A stretch of DNA of 64,000 bases from JBBEBE01 sp040882505 (GTDB lineage: Bacteria; Bacteroidota; Rhodothermia; Balneolales; Balneolaceae): the NCBI GenBank assembly GCA_040882505.1, contig JBBEBE010000001.1, forward strand, positions 115,228 through 179,227, given 5' to 3'. Position 1 is the first letter of the stretch. Every line of letters starts with the position of its first letter. This document shows, in pieces, positions 8,856-18,198 of the stretch. Made by a program: the position numbers and the translations under genes. The notes below the pieces were generated by a model, which was given only the letters and a program-made list of their open reading frames with translations, did not search any database and had not been told where the DNA came from.

Positions 8856-9710
8856 ATGATCAAGCAAATTCTAGTCGCCCTGGATCCAGACCAGGACACC
8901 AACGTGGCCATCCGCTACTCCATCTCGCTGGCCAAACGGTTTCAGGCGCATGTCACAGGACTGGCCGTGGTGGATGTGAGTAATATACCCATTCATACCG
9001 GATCCGGAACCCTGGACATGGAGTACTACGGCCAGGAAATATGGGACAGTCTGACCCGGGAGACCAGGGATGTGGCCCAAGAGCTTCTGGACAACTTCCG
9101 GAGTGAAGCCCGAAAAGCAGGCGTCTCTCACCACACCGTGGAGAGAGAGGGAGCCTCTTGGGAACGAATTGTCTACGAGACCCGATTCCATGATCTGCTC
9201 ATCATCGGACGGGATGCGCGCTTCTTCTACAACGAACCGGAGCGGGATACACGCACGTTGGCAAAAGTGGTCAAAAATGGTGTGGGACCCACCTTGGTGG
9301 TTACCGACGAGTACCACGAGGTCGAAACCCTGATGGTCGCCTGTGACGGTTCACCGGCCAGTGCCCGCTCCATCAAGAGCTTTGTTCACCTGCTGCCTTA
9401 CGGTCACGACATCAAGATTGAAATGGTCTACGTCCAGCACCCGAACATCGGTAACGAGGAGGATCCGGTCCTTCTCGATCTGGAACGGCTGGAGGCCTAT
9501 CTTCGACGCCACTCGTTTCACAAAATTGTACGGGAAGTGGTCAAAGGAGAGGATCCCGCGAAAACATTGCTTGAATTACAGACAGAGCGAAAACCCGACC
9601 TCCTGCTCATGGGCGCTCACTCGGTGTCTGCCCTGCGACGCGTAACGTTCGGATCCAATACCCATTCACTCATTACGGAGTCCAACGTTCCACTGTTTAT
9701 GGCTCCGTAA
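8856..9710 (+). CDS. Tandem universal stress protein (UspA family)
   Basis: Two USP domains in 284 residues (about 1-150 and 150-284). The second ends with the nucleotide-binding style motif LLMGAHSVSALRRVTFGSNTHSLI. The first has LLIIGRDARFF and a less typical G-rich stretch. The start at 8856 (MIKQILVALDPD) is chosen because a good Shine-Dalgarno (GAGGAGAG, 8843-8850) precedes it; an in-frame ATG at 8772 would add 28 residues without USP similarity. Such proteins are cytoplasmic stress or energy sensors. It is followed after 11 bp by an oxidoreductase gene on the same strand, probably co-transcribed. Confidence 0.9.
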   Translation: MIKQILVALDPDQDTNVAIRYSISLAKRFQAHVTGLAVVDVSNIPIHTGSGTLDMEYYGQEIWDSLTRETRDVAQELLDNFRSEARKAGVSHHTVEREGASWERIVYETRFHDLLIIGRDARFFYNEPERDTRTLAKVVKNGVGPTLVVTDEYHEVETLMVACDGSPASARSIKSFVHLLPYGHDIKIEMVYVQHPNIGNEEDPVLLDLERLEAYLRRHSFHKIVREVVKGEDPAKTLLELQTERKPDLLLMGAHSVSALRRVTFGSNTHSLITESNVPLFMAP

Positions 9711-9721
9711 CGGCAAATCAA

Positions 9722-10831
9722 ATGAACAACAAAGGTGTGGAGCAGATCGAATTCACCATTTTGGGCGGCGGTGTGGCCGGTCTGGCGCTGGCCGGTGCGT
9801 TGGCAAATCGCGGGATTTTTGCACGGGTCGTTGATCCGGCACTCGGGGATCCGAATACCGAATTGCCGGTGGGAATGGTCAACCCGGCCATGGGTAGACG
9901 GGCCAAACCGGGGTGGCACGGGGAGGCGTGTTGGCAGGCTCTGCGAACACGAGTAGACGGGTTGGCACGGTGGCGGGGGGTGGAGCCTCCGGTTCAAGAT
10001 GGCGGAATACTCCGCCCTGCCCTCACTGAAAAGAGAGAGTCGCTCTACCGGGAATCGCTCGAGAAATATGACTGGACCAGGGAACAGATGGAGTGGCTCA
10101 CACCCGAAGAGGTCGCCCGGCGTTACCCGCATCTCCCCGCCGTCAAGGGCGCACTACTTGTCAAACATGGGTATTCGATTCATGTCCGGGACTATTTATC
10201 GCTCTACCGTGATTGGCTCCGGGAGCAAGGGGTGGATTTTCGAACCGAAACGGGGAGCTACGATTGGACACCGGGAGAAAAAACCGTCATGGTCCGATTG
10301 AATCGTGGCGAAAGCTTTCGAACCAATCGACTCATCGTTGCCACCGGCGCATCGAGCGGCACGTTACCCGGGTGGAACACACTTCCGCTCCACCTGGTGA
10401 AAGGTGAAATGGTTCGTTACCGGTCATCCGTGCCCCTTCCCTGGAAGACCACAATCGCCGGTGGAGGGTTTGTTGTTCGACGCGGGAAGCAGGAGATCAT
10501 CACCGGATCCAACTACAATCACAACGCAGCAGATACCACCCCCTCTGTCGGAGCACGCAAACGAATCGAAACCAAGTTGGCAGAGCTTCTTCCCGGCCTG
10601 GTCCCTTCTCTCGAATGGGTCGATCAATGGGCTGGATTCCGAATTACAACCCCGGACCGGTTTCCCGTCGTCGGACTCCATCCAGAGTGGCCATCTCTGG
10701 GTATTTTCAGTGGACTCAACTCCCGTGGACTGCTCTTCTCCGAATGGATCGGTGAGCTGTTAGTCCGGCAACTTCTTGACGGGGAGGATCTTCCGGAAGA
10801 TATTCGGGCAGATCGGTTTTTTAATCCGTGA
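9722..10831 (+). CDS. FAD-dependent oxidoreductase of the DAO family
   Basis: A 369-residue flavoprotein with the N-terminal dinucleotide-binding motif FTILGGGVAGLALAGAL. A mid-protein segment LIVATGASSG and the C-terminal FAD-closing block (FRITTPDRFPVVG, then GLNSRGL) follow. This is the D-amino-acid oxidase/glycine oxidase/MnmC-C fold; the closing motif GMVNPAMGRRAKPGWHG near residue 50 is typical of a MnmC-like branch. The substrate is not determined. It probably shares a transcript with the UspA gene. It converges with the downstream response regulator, leaving only 3 bp between the two stops. Confidence 0.85.
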   Translation: MNNKGVEQIEFTILGGGVAGLALAGALANRGIFARVVDPALGDPNTELPVGMVNPAMGRRAKPGWHGEACWQALRTRVDGLARWRGVEPPVQDGGILRPALTEKRESLYRESLEKYDWTREQMEWLTPEEVARRYPHLPAVKGALLVKHGYSIHVRDYLSLYRDWLREQGVDFRTETGSYDWTPGEKTVMVRLNRGESFRTNRLIVATGASSGTLPGWNTLPLHLVKGEMVRYRSSVPLPWKTTIAGGGFVVRRGKQEIITGSNYNHNAADTTPSVGARKRIETKLAELLPGLVPSLEWVDQWAGFRITTPDRFPVVGLHPEWPSLGIFSGLNSRGLLFSEWIGELLVRQLLDGEDLPEDIRADRFFNP

Positions 10832-10834
10832 CGT

Positions 10835-11269
10835 CTACCGCTGGTCGCCCGGCAGGCGCACCAGATTGAACCAGAACTCCTCAATGGATCCAACGGCCGA
10901 GAGAAACTGCTCTACATCGACCGGTTTGGTGATGTAACAGTTGGCATGATGGTCGTAAGAGAGTTTGATATCGCGTTCAGAGGAGGAGGTCGTGAGCATG
11001 ATGACCGGGATGTGACGCGTCTGTTCGGACTCCTTGATCGCCTGAAGCACTTCGTGCCCGCTTTTGAGCGGAAGATTCACATCCAGCAAGACCAAATCGG
11101 GAGGCGAAACATCCTCGTACGCCCCTCTCTGAAACAGAAAGTCGATCGCGTCCCGGCCATTGCGAACGACTGTGATGGTATTGACAACTTTGCCTTCGGC
11201 CAGGGCTTCCCGGGTGAGCAGGATATCCCCCTCGTTGTCTTCGACCAATAGGATATGAACATTCGTCAT
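10835..11269 (-). CDS. Rcp1-like response regulator
   Basis: A 144-residue single receiver domain with the extended loop typical of Rcp1, the cyanobacterial phytochrome partner. The acidic pair is E10-D11, the phosphoacceptor is Asp63 (LLDVNLPLKSG), T-T-S-S follows strand 4, and Lys115 sits in ITKPVD. Its ATG overlaps the stop of the histidine kinase by 4 bp (ATGA), so the two are coupled and almost certainly a cognate pair. It has no output domain and would signal through protein contacts. Confidence 0.93.
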   Translation of the reverse strand: MTNVHILLVEDNEGDILLTREALAEGKVVNTITVVRNGRDAIDFLFQRGAYEDVSPPDLVLLDVNLPLKSGHEVLQAIKESEQTRHIPVIMLTTSSSERDIKLSYDHHANCYITKPVDVEQFLSAVGSIEEFWFNLVRLPGDQR

Positions 11270-13101
11270 TGTATGTCGGGTTGGTTGTCGGATTGTGCCG
11301 GAAACTGGATGCGAAAGGAACTCCCTTCTCCGGGTATGGATGTCACCGTGATTTGCCCTTTCAGCTGCCGCACCATCTTTTGGACGATGGCCAGTCCGAT
11401 GCCGGTCCCTTCATACTCATCGGCTCTGTGAAGTCTCTGAAAGATGACGAATATTTTATCCAAATACTCCTCTTCCATCCCCAATCCGTTGTCCGTAACC
11501 TCGAGTTCCCACCCATCATCAAGAATCCGGGTAGAGATGGTGACTTCGGGCGGTACGCCGTCCCGATGATATTTCAGAGAGTTGGAGAGTAGATTTTGTA
11601 GAATCTGCTTTAACAACACCGGGTCTGACTGAACAGTTCGGCCCGTTCGAAAATCAGTTTTCAACATCCCGTTGGTTGCATCGACCCGCGACTGCAGCGC
11701 CTGCCAGGCTCGACGAGTGACCGACTCCAGATCGACCTCTCGATCAGGATCCGTGGATTCACCTGCCCGCGAGTAGTCCAAAAGGTCCAGAATGACTTGC
11801 CGCATTCGGGTCGCTCCGTCCACTGCAAAATGCATATACAGACGGCTCGAATCGTCCAGATTCTCGCCCAGATGTTTCTCCAGTTTACTCAGAAAATTTG
11901 TGACCATGCGCAGGGGTTCCTGGAGATCGTGCGAAGCGACATAGGCGAACTGCTCGAGCTCTTTGTTTATCAGTTCCAGTTTCTCGGAATGATCCTGAAG
12001 CTGTCGGTTCAAATCACGCATCTCCTGTTCAGCTTCCTTGCGTTCGGTGACGTCCCGAAAATAGATTGACAGTCCATCGTCTGACGGGTAGGCGGTTACT
12101 TCGAGCCAGAAACCGGCGGTTGGATAGAACTCCTCGAACCGGGCAATCTCCCCGGTTCGCATCGCCCAGTGATACTGTGTGTAGAAATCCAGTTCCACCG
12201 CATCGGGGTACACCTCCCATATGTTCTTCCCGAGTATCTCCTCGCGCGGGCGCTGAAGAAGGCGTTCTGCCTCTCCGTTCCAGTAGGTAACGACCCAGTC
12301 GGGGTTAACGGTAAAAAAGGCGTCCCCGATACTCTCCAGAATTCGGGTCCGGTCTTCGTAGGCCAATTCCAACTCTTCCTGCGCCTCTTTCAGGTCGTGA
12401 ATGTCCTGAAAACTGCCAAAGATCTTGACGCACTCTTCTCCTGCATATTCTCCTTGCCCGATACAACGGACCCACCGGGAATTCCCTCTCTGCGTATGAA
12501 TCAAGAGTGTCTCGTCGAATGACCTCCCCTCGGAGATCAACGTCTCGACGGCCTCTTGAATGCGGTCTCGGCTCTCCTCTTCACAGAACTCGAATCCACC
12601 CGAAAGCGACGGATTGTAGTCGTTATCAACCTCCAGTATCTCTTTGGTCATTCGTGACCAGTACATTCGGTCTCCCCCGTCCGCTTGCAGCAAATCCAAC
12701 TCCCAGTGACCAATCCGGGCCATCTCGCCCGCACGCTGAGCCAGTTGGACCAACACGCGCTTCTCACGCCCGTCCCGTGCAATCGCATACATCTTCTCCT
12801 CCTCCGGATTCCAGCGGGCAGACCAGATCAAGGGCATCAGCGTCCGGTCTTTGCGGATGTACCGGTTCTCGAATTGTGTGACAACGTACCCGTCCATGAT
12901 CTTTCGAGAGATTTGGTCGGTATCCGGTAGATCCTCCTCACAGACCATTTCCAAATACGACCGCCCTTTCATCTCCCCGGGGGTGTACCCCAAAAGAGAC
13001 TCGCTGGCCCGGTTTACCCAGAGAAAACGCCCCTCCCCGTCAATCGTACAGATCATATCGGGGCTCTGATTAACGATATGCTTGAGATCGCTCTCTTTCA
13101 T
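11266..13101 (-). CDS. PAS-PAS-PAS histidine kinase (phytochrome-type HisKA)
   Basis: A 611-residue cytoplasmic sensor kinase without membrane segments. PAS-like domains cover roughly residues 5-115, 125-240 and 250-355. A short coiled coil leads into HisKA with the acceptor His391 in SHDLQEPLR. The HATPase_c domain spans ~490-605 with the N box (QNLLSNSLKYH), G1 (DNGLGM) and G2 (GTGIGLAIV), so it looks catalytically complete. The signal may be redox or a small ligand; no heme or flavin site is evident. It is coupled by ATGA overlaps both to the upstream disulfide reductase and to the downstream receiver. Confidence 0.94.
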   Translation of the reverse strand: MKESDLKHIVNQSPDMICTIDGEGRFLWVNRASESLLGYTPGEMKGRSYLEMVCEEDLPDTDQISRKIMDGYVVTQFENRYIRKDRTLMPLIWSARWNPEEEKMYAIARDGREKRVLVQLAQRAGEMARIGHWELDLLQADGGDRMYWSRMTKEILEVDNDYNPSLSGGFEFCEEESRDRIQEAVETLISEGRSFDETLLIHTQRGNSRWVRCIGQGEYAGEECVKIFGSFQDIHDLKEAQEELELAYEDRTRILESIGDAFFTVNPDWVVTYWNGEAERLLQRPREEILGKNIWEVYPDAVELDFYTQYHWAMRTGEIARFEEFYPTAGFWLEVTAYPSDDGLSIYFRDVTERKEAEQEMRDLNRQLQDHSEKLELINKELEQFAYVASHDLQEPLRMVTNFLSKLEKHLGENLDDSSRLYMHFAVDGATRMRQVILDLLDYSRAGESTDPDREVDLESVTRRAWQALQSRVDATNGMLKTDFRTGRTVQSDPVLLKQILQNLLSNSLKYHRDGVPPEVTISTRILDDGWELEVTDNGLGMEEEYLDKIFVIFQRLHRADEYEGTGIGLAIVQKMVRQLKGQITVTSIPGEGSSFRIQFPAQSDNQPDIQ

Positions 13102-14489
13102 TCAATTTCCCGATGAGGTTGTTTTTTGTCGAATTGCCGGGCGGCCATCTGCACCGGGTCCCACACCGGAGAAAAAGGAGGGGCATACGAGAGGTCCATC
13201 CAGAGAAGATCCTTCACAGAAAGGCCTGCTGTAAGCGCTGCTGCGACCGTATCAATCCGCTTGCCACTGCCAACGCCGCCAACAATCTGGCCACCCAGCA
13301 GTCGTCCGTCAGGTGCAGCCACCAGTTTGACGTGGATCTCCTCACTGCCCGGCATGTAACCGGCCCGGGTCCGACTGGTAATCGTACGTGACTCAACATT
13401 CATTCCCGAGTTCTCGGCTTCCGTGACGGACAACCCGCTGCGTGCAATCTCCAGATCCCGGTAACGGGTAATGGCCGTGCCCACCACTCCCGGAAAGTGT
13501 ACGTCTCCACCACCAATATTGGTCCCTGCGACCAACCCGTGTTTGTTTGCCACGGTTCCGAGGGCGATCCATGTTCGCTCACCGGTCACACGGTGGAGGG
13601 AATCGGCACAGTCCCCCGCTGCCCAAATATGCGGATCGGACGTCTGCATACGATCATTCACGGATATCGCGCCTTTCGGGCCCAATTCGAGGCCTGCTTC
13701 CCGTGCCAATTCACTGTTGGGACGCACCCCCATGCCCAGAATCACCAAATCGGCCGGATAGTGGTCACCAGATGTTTGCACCGTCAACGCCGATGCCTCA
13801 CTTCCGGCACGTACCTCCCCCAACGTTTCCCCCAACGAAAGTGTCACACCGGACTCTACCATCGCCTCCTGAATTACGATCGCCATGTCTGCATCCAGGG
13901 TGGCCATCACCTGTGACGCCATGTCAATCAAATGCACCTTGCTGCCAATCTCCCGAAAGACTTCGGCCATCTCGATTCCGATGTACCCACCTCCCACCAC
14001 GACGACATGGCCGGGCGGCTCCCGTCGCACCCTCTCCAACAATCCCAATCCGGTGTCAAGTGTCGAAAGCCCCATCACGCCATCCAGATCCAACCCCGGC
14101 AGATCGGGCCGGATTGGAGAAGCGCCCGTAGCGATCAACAGATCGCCATAGACCAGCTCCGACTCCTTGCCGGACGACAGGTCCTGCATCCATACCGTGC
14201 GGGTCGACGGGTCCAATCGGATGGCCTCATGCTCTGTGCGAACATCGATCTTATACGTGTCGCGAAACTCCTTTGGTGAACGGGCAATCAGGTCCTCCGG
14301 ATCGCTCACTTCCCCGGAGATCAGGTAGGGCATCCCGCACGCCGCATACGAGGTGTGTTGGCTCCGCTCAATCACGACGATCTCCCGGTCCGGCTGCATC
14401 CGCCTTACTTTCGATGCCGCCGTCATACCTGCTGCATCCCCGCCAATGACGACCAATCGATCGCTCTTTTCATGTTCCTTGCTCATCAC
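13098..14489 (-). CDS. FAD/NAD(P)-dependent pyridine nucleotide-disulfide oxidoreductase (CoA-disulfide reductase-like)
   Basis: A 463-residue flavoenzyme with an FAD site near the N-terminus (LVVIGGDAAGMTAA). A single redox cysteine, Cys51 in SYAACGMPYL, corresponds to the active-site Cys of CoA-disulfide reductases and NADH oxidases. An NAD(P) site (VVVVGGGYIGIEMAEVF) and a C-terminal dimerisation domain (LSYAPPFSPVWDP) follow. Reduction of CoA-disulfide, persulfide or a related thiol is likely; which one is not determined. It is the first gene of a three-gene operon with a sensor kinase and receiver, each joined by ATGA overlaps. Confidence 0.88.
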   Translation of the reverse strand: MMSKEHEKSDRLVVIGGDAAGMTAASKVRRMQPDREIVVIERSQHTSYAACGMPYLISGEVSDPEDLIARSPKEFRDTYKIDVRTEHEAIRLDPSTRTVWMQDLSSGKESELVYGDLLIATGASPIRPDLPGLDLDGVMGLSTLDTGLGLLERVRREPPGHVVVVGGGYIGIEMAEVFREIGSKVHLIDMASQVMATLDADMAIVIQEAMVESGVTLSLGETLGEVRAGSEASALTVQTSGDHYPADLVILGMGVRPNSELAREAGLELGPKGAISVNDRMQTSDPHIWAAGDCADSLHRVTGERTWIALGTVANKHGLVAGTNIGGGDVHFPGVVGTAITRYRDLEIARSGLSVTEAENSGMNVESRTITSRTRAGYMPGSEEIHVKLVAAPDGRLLGGQIVGGVGSGKRIDTVAAALTAGLSVKDLLWMDLSYAPPFSPVWDPVQMAARQFDKKQPHREIE

Positions 14490-14701
14490 CCGCCTCTCTT
14501 GTCATGTTCAATGTCCATTCAGAGTAGCAAAATGTGTCCACCGAAACCAGCCGTTCGCAGAGTCTCCTGCCTTTTTAAGTGTCCAACCCCTATCTTCATC
14601 ACGGCTGTCAACGACCGATCGTTCGGTGACCACGACAGCCCGGCCGTCCGGCATTCAATGATCGGCCAAAATCCTCTGCCATCAAACATGTATCGACTCT
14701 C

Positions 14702-15517
14702 ATGGATCTGATCTCCTCCATTTTACTCGGCCTGCTCCAGGGCATCACCGAATTCCTCCCGGTCAGCAGCTCCGGCCACCTTGTACTTGCCCGGGCCCTC
14801 CTCAACCAGGATTTATCGCCGGGTATTACCTTTGAAATCGTGGTCCACTTCGGCTCGTTCTGCAGCATTGCTCTGTACTATCGCCAGCGGCTGACGGAGA
14901 TTCTGTCGAATCTCTTCCGAAGTCTGACCCCTTCCGGTCTTTCGAGTGGCCGATGGAAGAACGATCCCGACACCCGACTCTGCTGGATCATTCTGCTCAG
15001 CATGATCCCCGCCATGGCCATCGGATTCACGCTCAAGGATGTCATTGAAGGTCTCTTCATGAATCCGGTTTTCGTCTCATTCATGCTGCTGGTCACCGGT
15101 ACGCTTCTCTTTTCTACCCGATTCATTGGCCAACCCACCGGTGAGGTCACCGCCACTCGCGGTCTACTCATGGGAATAGCCCAGGCGTGCGCCATCATTC
15201 CGGGAATCAGCCGGGCCGGCTCCACCATTGTGACGGGGCTCTATAGCGGAATAAACCGCGACAGTGTCGCGAATTTCTCATTTATCATGGTACTACCGGT
15301 CCTCGCGGGGGCGATGCTGCTCGAGATCATCGATCTGCAGGATGCTGGTTTGGACGCAGCCGCCATCGGAGCACTTACAGCTGGCTTTTTGACCTCGTTT
15401 CTCTCGGGTTTTCTTGCACTCAGTTATCTGATCAGACTGCTCAAACGTGAGAAATTTCATCTCTTCAGCTGGTACTGCTGGGCGGTTGGAATCTTCGGGA
15501 TTGTCTGGTTCTGGTAG
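14702..15517 (+). CDS. uppP: Undecaprenyl-diphosphatase (BacA/UppP)
   Basis: Integral membrane phosphatase that recycles undecaprenyl pyrophosphate for peptidoglycan and other envelope polymers. The 271 residues contain about eight hydrophobic segments. The two signature motifs are present: GLLQGITEFLPVSSSGHL at the N-terminus and IIPGISRAGSTI near residue 170. Length is normal. It stands alone, divergent from the flavoprotein operon and convergent with corA. Confidence 0.97.
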   Translation: MDLISSILLGLLQGITEFLPVSSSGHLVLARALLNQDLSPGITFEIVVHFGSFCSIALYYRQRLTEILSNLFRSLTPSGLSSGRWKNDPDTRLCWIILLSMIPAMAIGFTLKDVIEGLFMNPVFVSFMLLVTGTLLFSTRFIGQPTGEVTATRGLLMGIAQACAIIPGISRAGSTIVTGLYSGINRDSVANFSFIMVLPVLAGAMLLEIIDLQDAGLDAAAIGALTAGFLTSFLSGFLALSYLIRLLKREKFHLFSWYCWAVGIFGIVWFW

Positions 15518-15618
15518 AACGCGTCCGGTGACCGACCCCTTCATATCCGTGACGGCAGCCCGTTACCGAACATGCGCCCGCCGTACGGAATGGAAAGGAC
15601 GCTACCGGTTCGGCCCGA

Positions 15619-16755
15619 TCAGAACCACTTCTTGCGTCGAAAATAGATCAGCATCCCGATGGTAAGCAGACCCATCAGCATAAGTGAAAAGGGGTATCCA
15701 TATGCCCACCCCAGTTCGGGCATGTTCCACGGGCTCACGTCCGGATCGAAGTTCATTCCATAGATCCCTGCGATAAAGGTCAGTGGAATAAAGATGGTGG
15801 CAATGATGGTGAGCACCTTCATGACCTCGTTCATCTTGTTGCTTACAAAGGACATGTACATGTCAAACATCCCCATGACCATCTCCCGGCTCGTCTCGAT
15901 ACTGTCGATGACCTGCACCAAGTGGTCATAGACATCCCGCATAAACACCTTTACCTCGTCTACAATCAGAGGGGAGTCGTCCCGAATCAACGTGTTGATG
16001 CCGTCCCGCAGCGACCAGACCGACTTTCGAAGGTAGATCACATCCCGTCGGAGTGTGTGAATCCTGGCAAGATCTTCATTCTCGGGATCTTCAAGAAGAG
16101 ACTCCTCGACCGCTTCGACTTCCTCTCCAATCAGATCCAATACCTGGAAATAGTAGTCGACCACGGTATCCATCAGTGCATACAGGAGGTAGTCCGGACC
16201 AAATCGGCGAAGTCGGGTTGTCTCCTGCTGTAGACGGCGATAGATCGGTTCAAAGATGTCAATATCACTCTCCTGAAACGAGAGTACATAATTCTTGCCC
16301 AGAACCAGTGAGATCTGCTCCGAATGCAGAACTCGTTCTCCCATCTCGTTCGTCTGTGGAATAAGCAGTCGCATCACGACAAAGATGGCATTTGGATAGT
16401 GCTCCACCTTGGGACGCTGGGAGGTACTGACGATATCTTCCTGAATGAGCGGGTGGAGTTCGAAATAGTCCCAAACTGTTTTGAGCGTCTCGATGTCGTG
16501 CAGACCCCGGACCTCGATCCAGGTTTTAGACGGATCGGTCAGGTACGCCTTGGAGCGCTCGATCCGTTTAATAGGGATGACATCGTAGTGCTCGGCATCA
16601 AAGTCGTGCACGGTCATCCGCATCGTTTCCATCCGGCGTTCGCCGGTGTGGACCACCGTTCCGGGTTTTTCACCGGGTGCTTTGCGAACCCGCTTGACTT
16701 CGGGTAGAATGAGGCTTTTCAATTTACTGGAGACGGTTCGAACCTGTCGTTTCAT
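15619..16755 (-). CDS. corA: CorA-family magnesium/cobalt transporter
   Basis: Divalent-cation channel of the inner membrane. With the ATG at 16755 it has 378 residues: a long cytoplasmic alpha/beta and helical domain, then two C-terminal membrane helices with the diagnostic GMNF motif between them (GIYGMNFDPD), and a basic end RRKKWF. A longer reading up to 17100 is rejected because the added ~115 residues have no CorA similarity and overlap the divergent PLP-enzyme gene. CorA works as a homopentamer. It is convergent with uppP. Confidence 0.95.
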   Translation of the reverse strand: MKRQVRTVSSKLKSLILPEVKRVRKAPGEKPGTVVHTGERRMETMRMTVHDFDAEHYDVIPIKRIERSKAYLTDPSKTWIEVRGLHDIETLKTVWDYFELHPLIQEDIVSTSQRPKVEHYPNAIFVVMRLLIPQTNEMGERVLHSEQISLVLGKNYVLSFQESDIDIFEPIYRRLQQETTRLRRFGPDYLLYALMDTVVDYYFQVLDLIGEEVEAVEESLLEDPENEDLARIHTLRRDVIYLRKSVWSLRDGINTLIRDDSPLIVDEVKVFMRDVYDHLVQVIDSIETSREMVMGMFDMYMSFVSNKMNEVMKVLTIIATIFIPLTFIAGIYGMNFDPDVSPWNMPELGWAYGYPFSLMLMGLLTIGMLIYFRRKKWF

Positions 16756-16894
16756 CGATATGTGAATTCGTATGATTGGTGCTGTTGGTGAACCTGTAAA
16801 GGGAATCGTCGACCCGGTCTGCATGATCGTCCGGTACCTCTGTCCACCACCCCGAAAGAGTACAAAAGTGACGGGAATTTCGCGAATGACGAAC

Positions 16895-16940
16895 GCTGCC
16901 GTTTCCCCTTCACACCGGAAGCTTGTACCTTTCCGGCAGC
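16895..16940 (+). promoter_or_regulatory. Possible leader structure upstream of the Cys/Met PLP-enzyme gene
   Basis: Two perfect inverted repeats share bases in the leader of the gene starting at 17013. GCTGCCG (16895-16901) can pair with CGGCAGC (16934-16940). CCGGAA (16915-16920) can pair with TTCCGG (16931-16936). Because bases 16934-16936 belong to both right arms, the two hairpins exclude each other. This could be an attenuator or switch; it matches no riboswitch class I recognise and may be fortuitous. Confidence 0.25.
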
Positions 16941-17012
16941 AGGCAGGTTCGCCCGTGCCCGGTCCGGGCCGGACGAATCGTATGGCTTGCCAACCAACCC
17001 GCAGACAACCGG

Positions 17013-18140
17013 ATGCCCATGCGTTTTGAAACCCGTTCCATACATACTGGTCTGGATATCGGTAATCCTTCCACCGCCATTGTGCCGCCCATCTCGCCAA
17101 GCAACATTTTTGAAATCGACCCCGAGGGGAAACAGGCAGGGGACTACCACTATTCCCGACTTCAAAACCCGAATCGACAGCAGTTTGAAGCGGTTCTCAC
17201 CTCGTTGGAAGGCGGTGCCGATGCCGCGGCTTTCTCATCCGGCGTCGCTGCGGCGGCTGCCATTCTTCAATCCCTGGAGCCGGGAGATCACGTCTTGATG
17301 CCGGAGGATGTCTACGCCGGCAATCGGTGGCTTGTCCAGAAACTCTTGTTGCGATGGAACCTGGATGTGGAATTCATGGCCATGCATGATCCCGAAGAGG
17401 TCCGCTCCCGACTTCGCAAGGAGACCGCTCTGGTTTGGATCGAATCCCCGTCCAATCCACTCATGCGGTTGACCGATATCGCAGAAACCGTTCGGCTTGC
17501 GCATGAAGCCGGAGCCGTCGTTGCCGTCGACAACACATGGCCCACACCCGTGAATCAACGTCCACTGGAACAGGGGGCCGATCTGGTTTTGCACTCCACA
17601 TCCAAGTATTTCGGAGGTCACAGTGACTTGATTGGCGGAGCCGTCATCTGTCGGGAGGGAACCCCGCTTTTTGACCAGATCCGTCGAGGCCAAATATTGG
17701 GTGGAGCGGTTCCGTCGCCCAACGACTGCTGGCTCTTTGCCCGTAGTACCCGGACACTGGCCTACCGGATGCGCGGCCACAACGAGAATGCGTTTGCACT
17801 CGCCCGTTTTCTGGAATCACACGAACGCATCGACCGTGTCTTTTATCCGGGTCTGGAGTCCCACCCTCAATACGCCATCGCAAAAAAGCAGATGGACGGC
17901 TACGGTGGAATGATCTCCTTCCTGTTGGACGGACATGCGACAGATGCCATCGGAGTGGTCGGACGATCCAACCTCGTCAAACGGGCCACCAGCCTGGGCG
18001 GTGTAGAGAGTACCTGGGAACATCGACAGAGCAGTGAAGGGGAAGGATCGGTCTCTCCGGACAATCTGATTCGAATCAGCGTCGGGCTCGAACACCCCGA
18101 TGATCTACTCGAAGATGTACAAAAAGCTCTGAAGGGCTGA
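17013..18140 (+). CDS. Cys/Met-metabolism PLP-dependent enzyme (cystathionine gamma-synthase/lyase family)
   Basis: A PLP fold-type I enzyme of about 375 residues acting in transsulfuration or methionine metabolism. The family start (RFETRSIHTGLD), the tyrosine-containing YHYSRLQNPNR, SSGVAAAAA, VDNTWPTPVNQRPLEQGADLV and the PLP-lysine motif STSKYFGGHSDLIGG are all visible. A late block, RISVGLEHPDDL, is also standard. Distinguishing gamma-synthase, gamma-lyase and beta-lyase needs phylogeny. The start is ATG 17013 or ATG 17019; the further upstream ATG at 16923 gives an unrelated N-terminus. It diverges from corA. Confidence 0.93.
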   Translation: MPMRFETRSIHTGLDIGNPSTAIVPPISPSNIFEIDPEGKQAGDYHYSRLQNPNRQQFEAVLTSLEGGADAAAFSSGVAAAAAILQSLEPGDHVLMPEDVYAGNRWLVQKLLLRWNLDVEFMAMHDPEEVRSRLRKETALVWIESPSNPLMRLTDIAETVRLAHEAGAVVAVDNTWPTPVNQRPLEQGADLVLHSTSKYFGGHSDLIGGAVICREGTPLFDQIRRGQILGGAVPSPNDCWLFARSTRTLAYRMRGHNENAFALARFLESHERIDRVFYPGLESHPQYAIAKKQMDGYGGMISFLLDGHATDAIGVVGRSNLVKRATSLGGVESTWEHRQSSEGEGSVSPDNLIRISVGLEHPDDLLEDVQKALKG

Positions 18141-18198
18141 ACCGTTTTGGATTCGTTTGCCGGATCCGATCTACCAACAACCAATCGACCCCCCGACC

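Noticed and set aside
16756..17100. N-terminal extension of CorA
   Set aside because: The added residues have no CorA similarity and overlap the divergent PLP-enzyme gene; the ATG at 16755 gives the normal family length.
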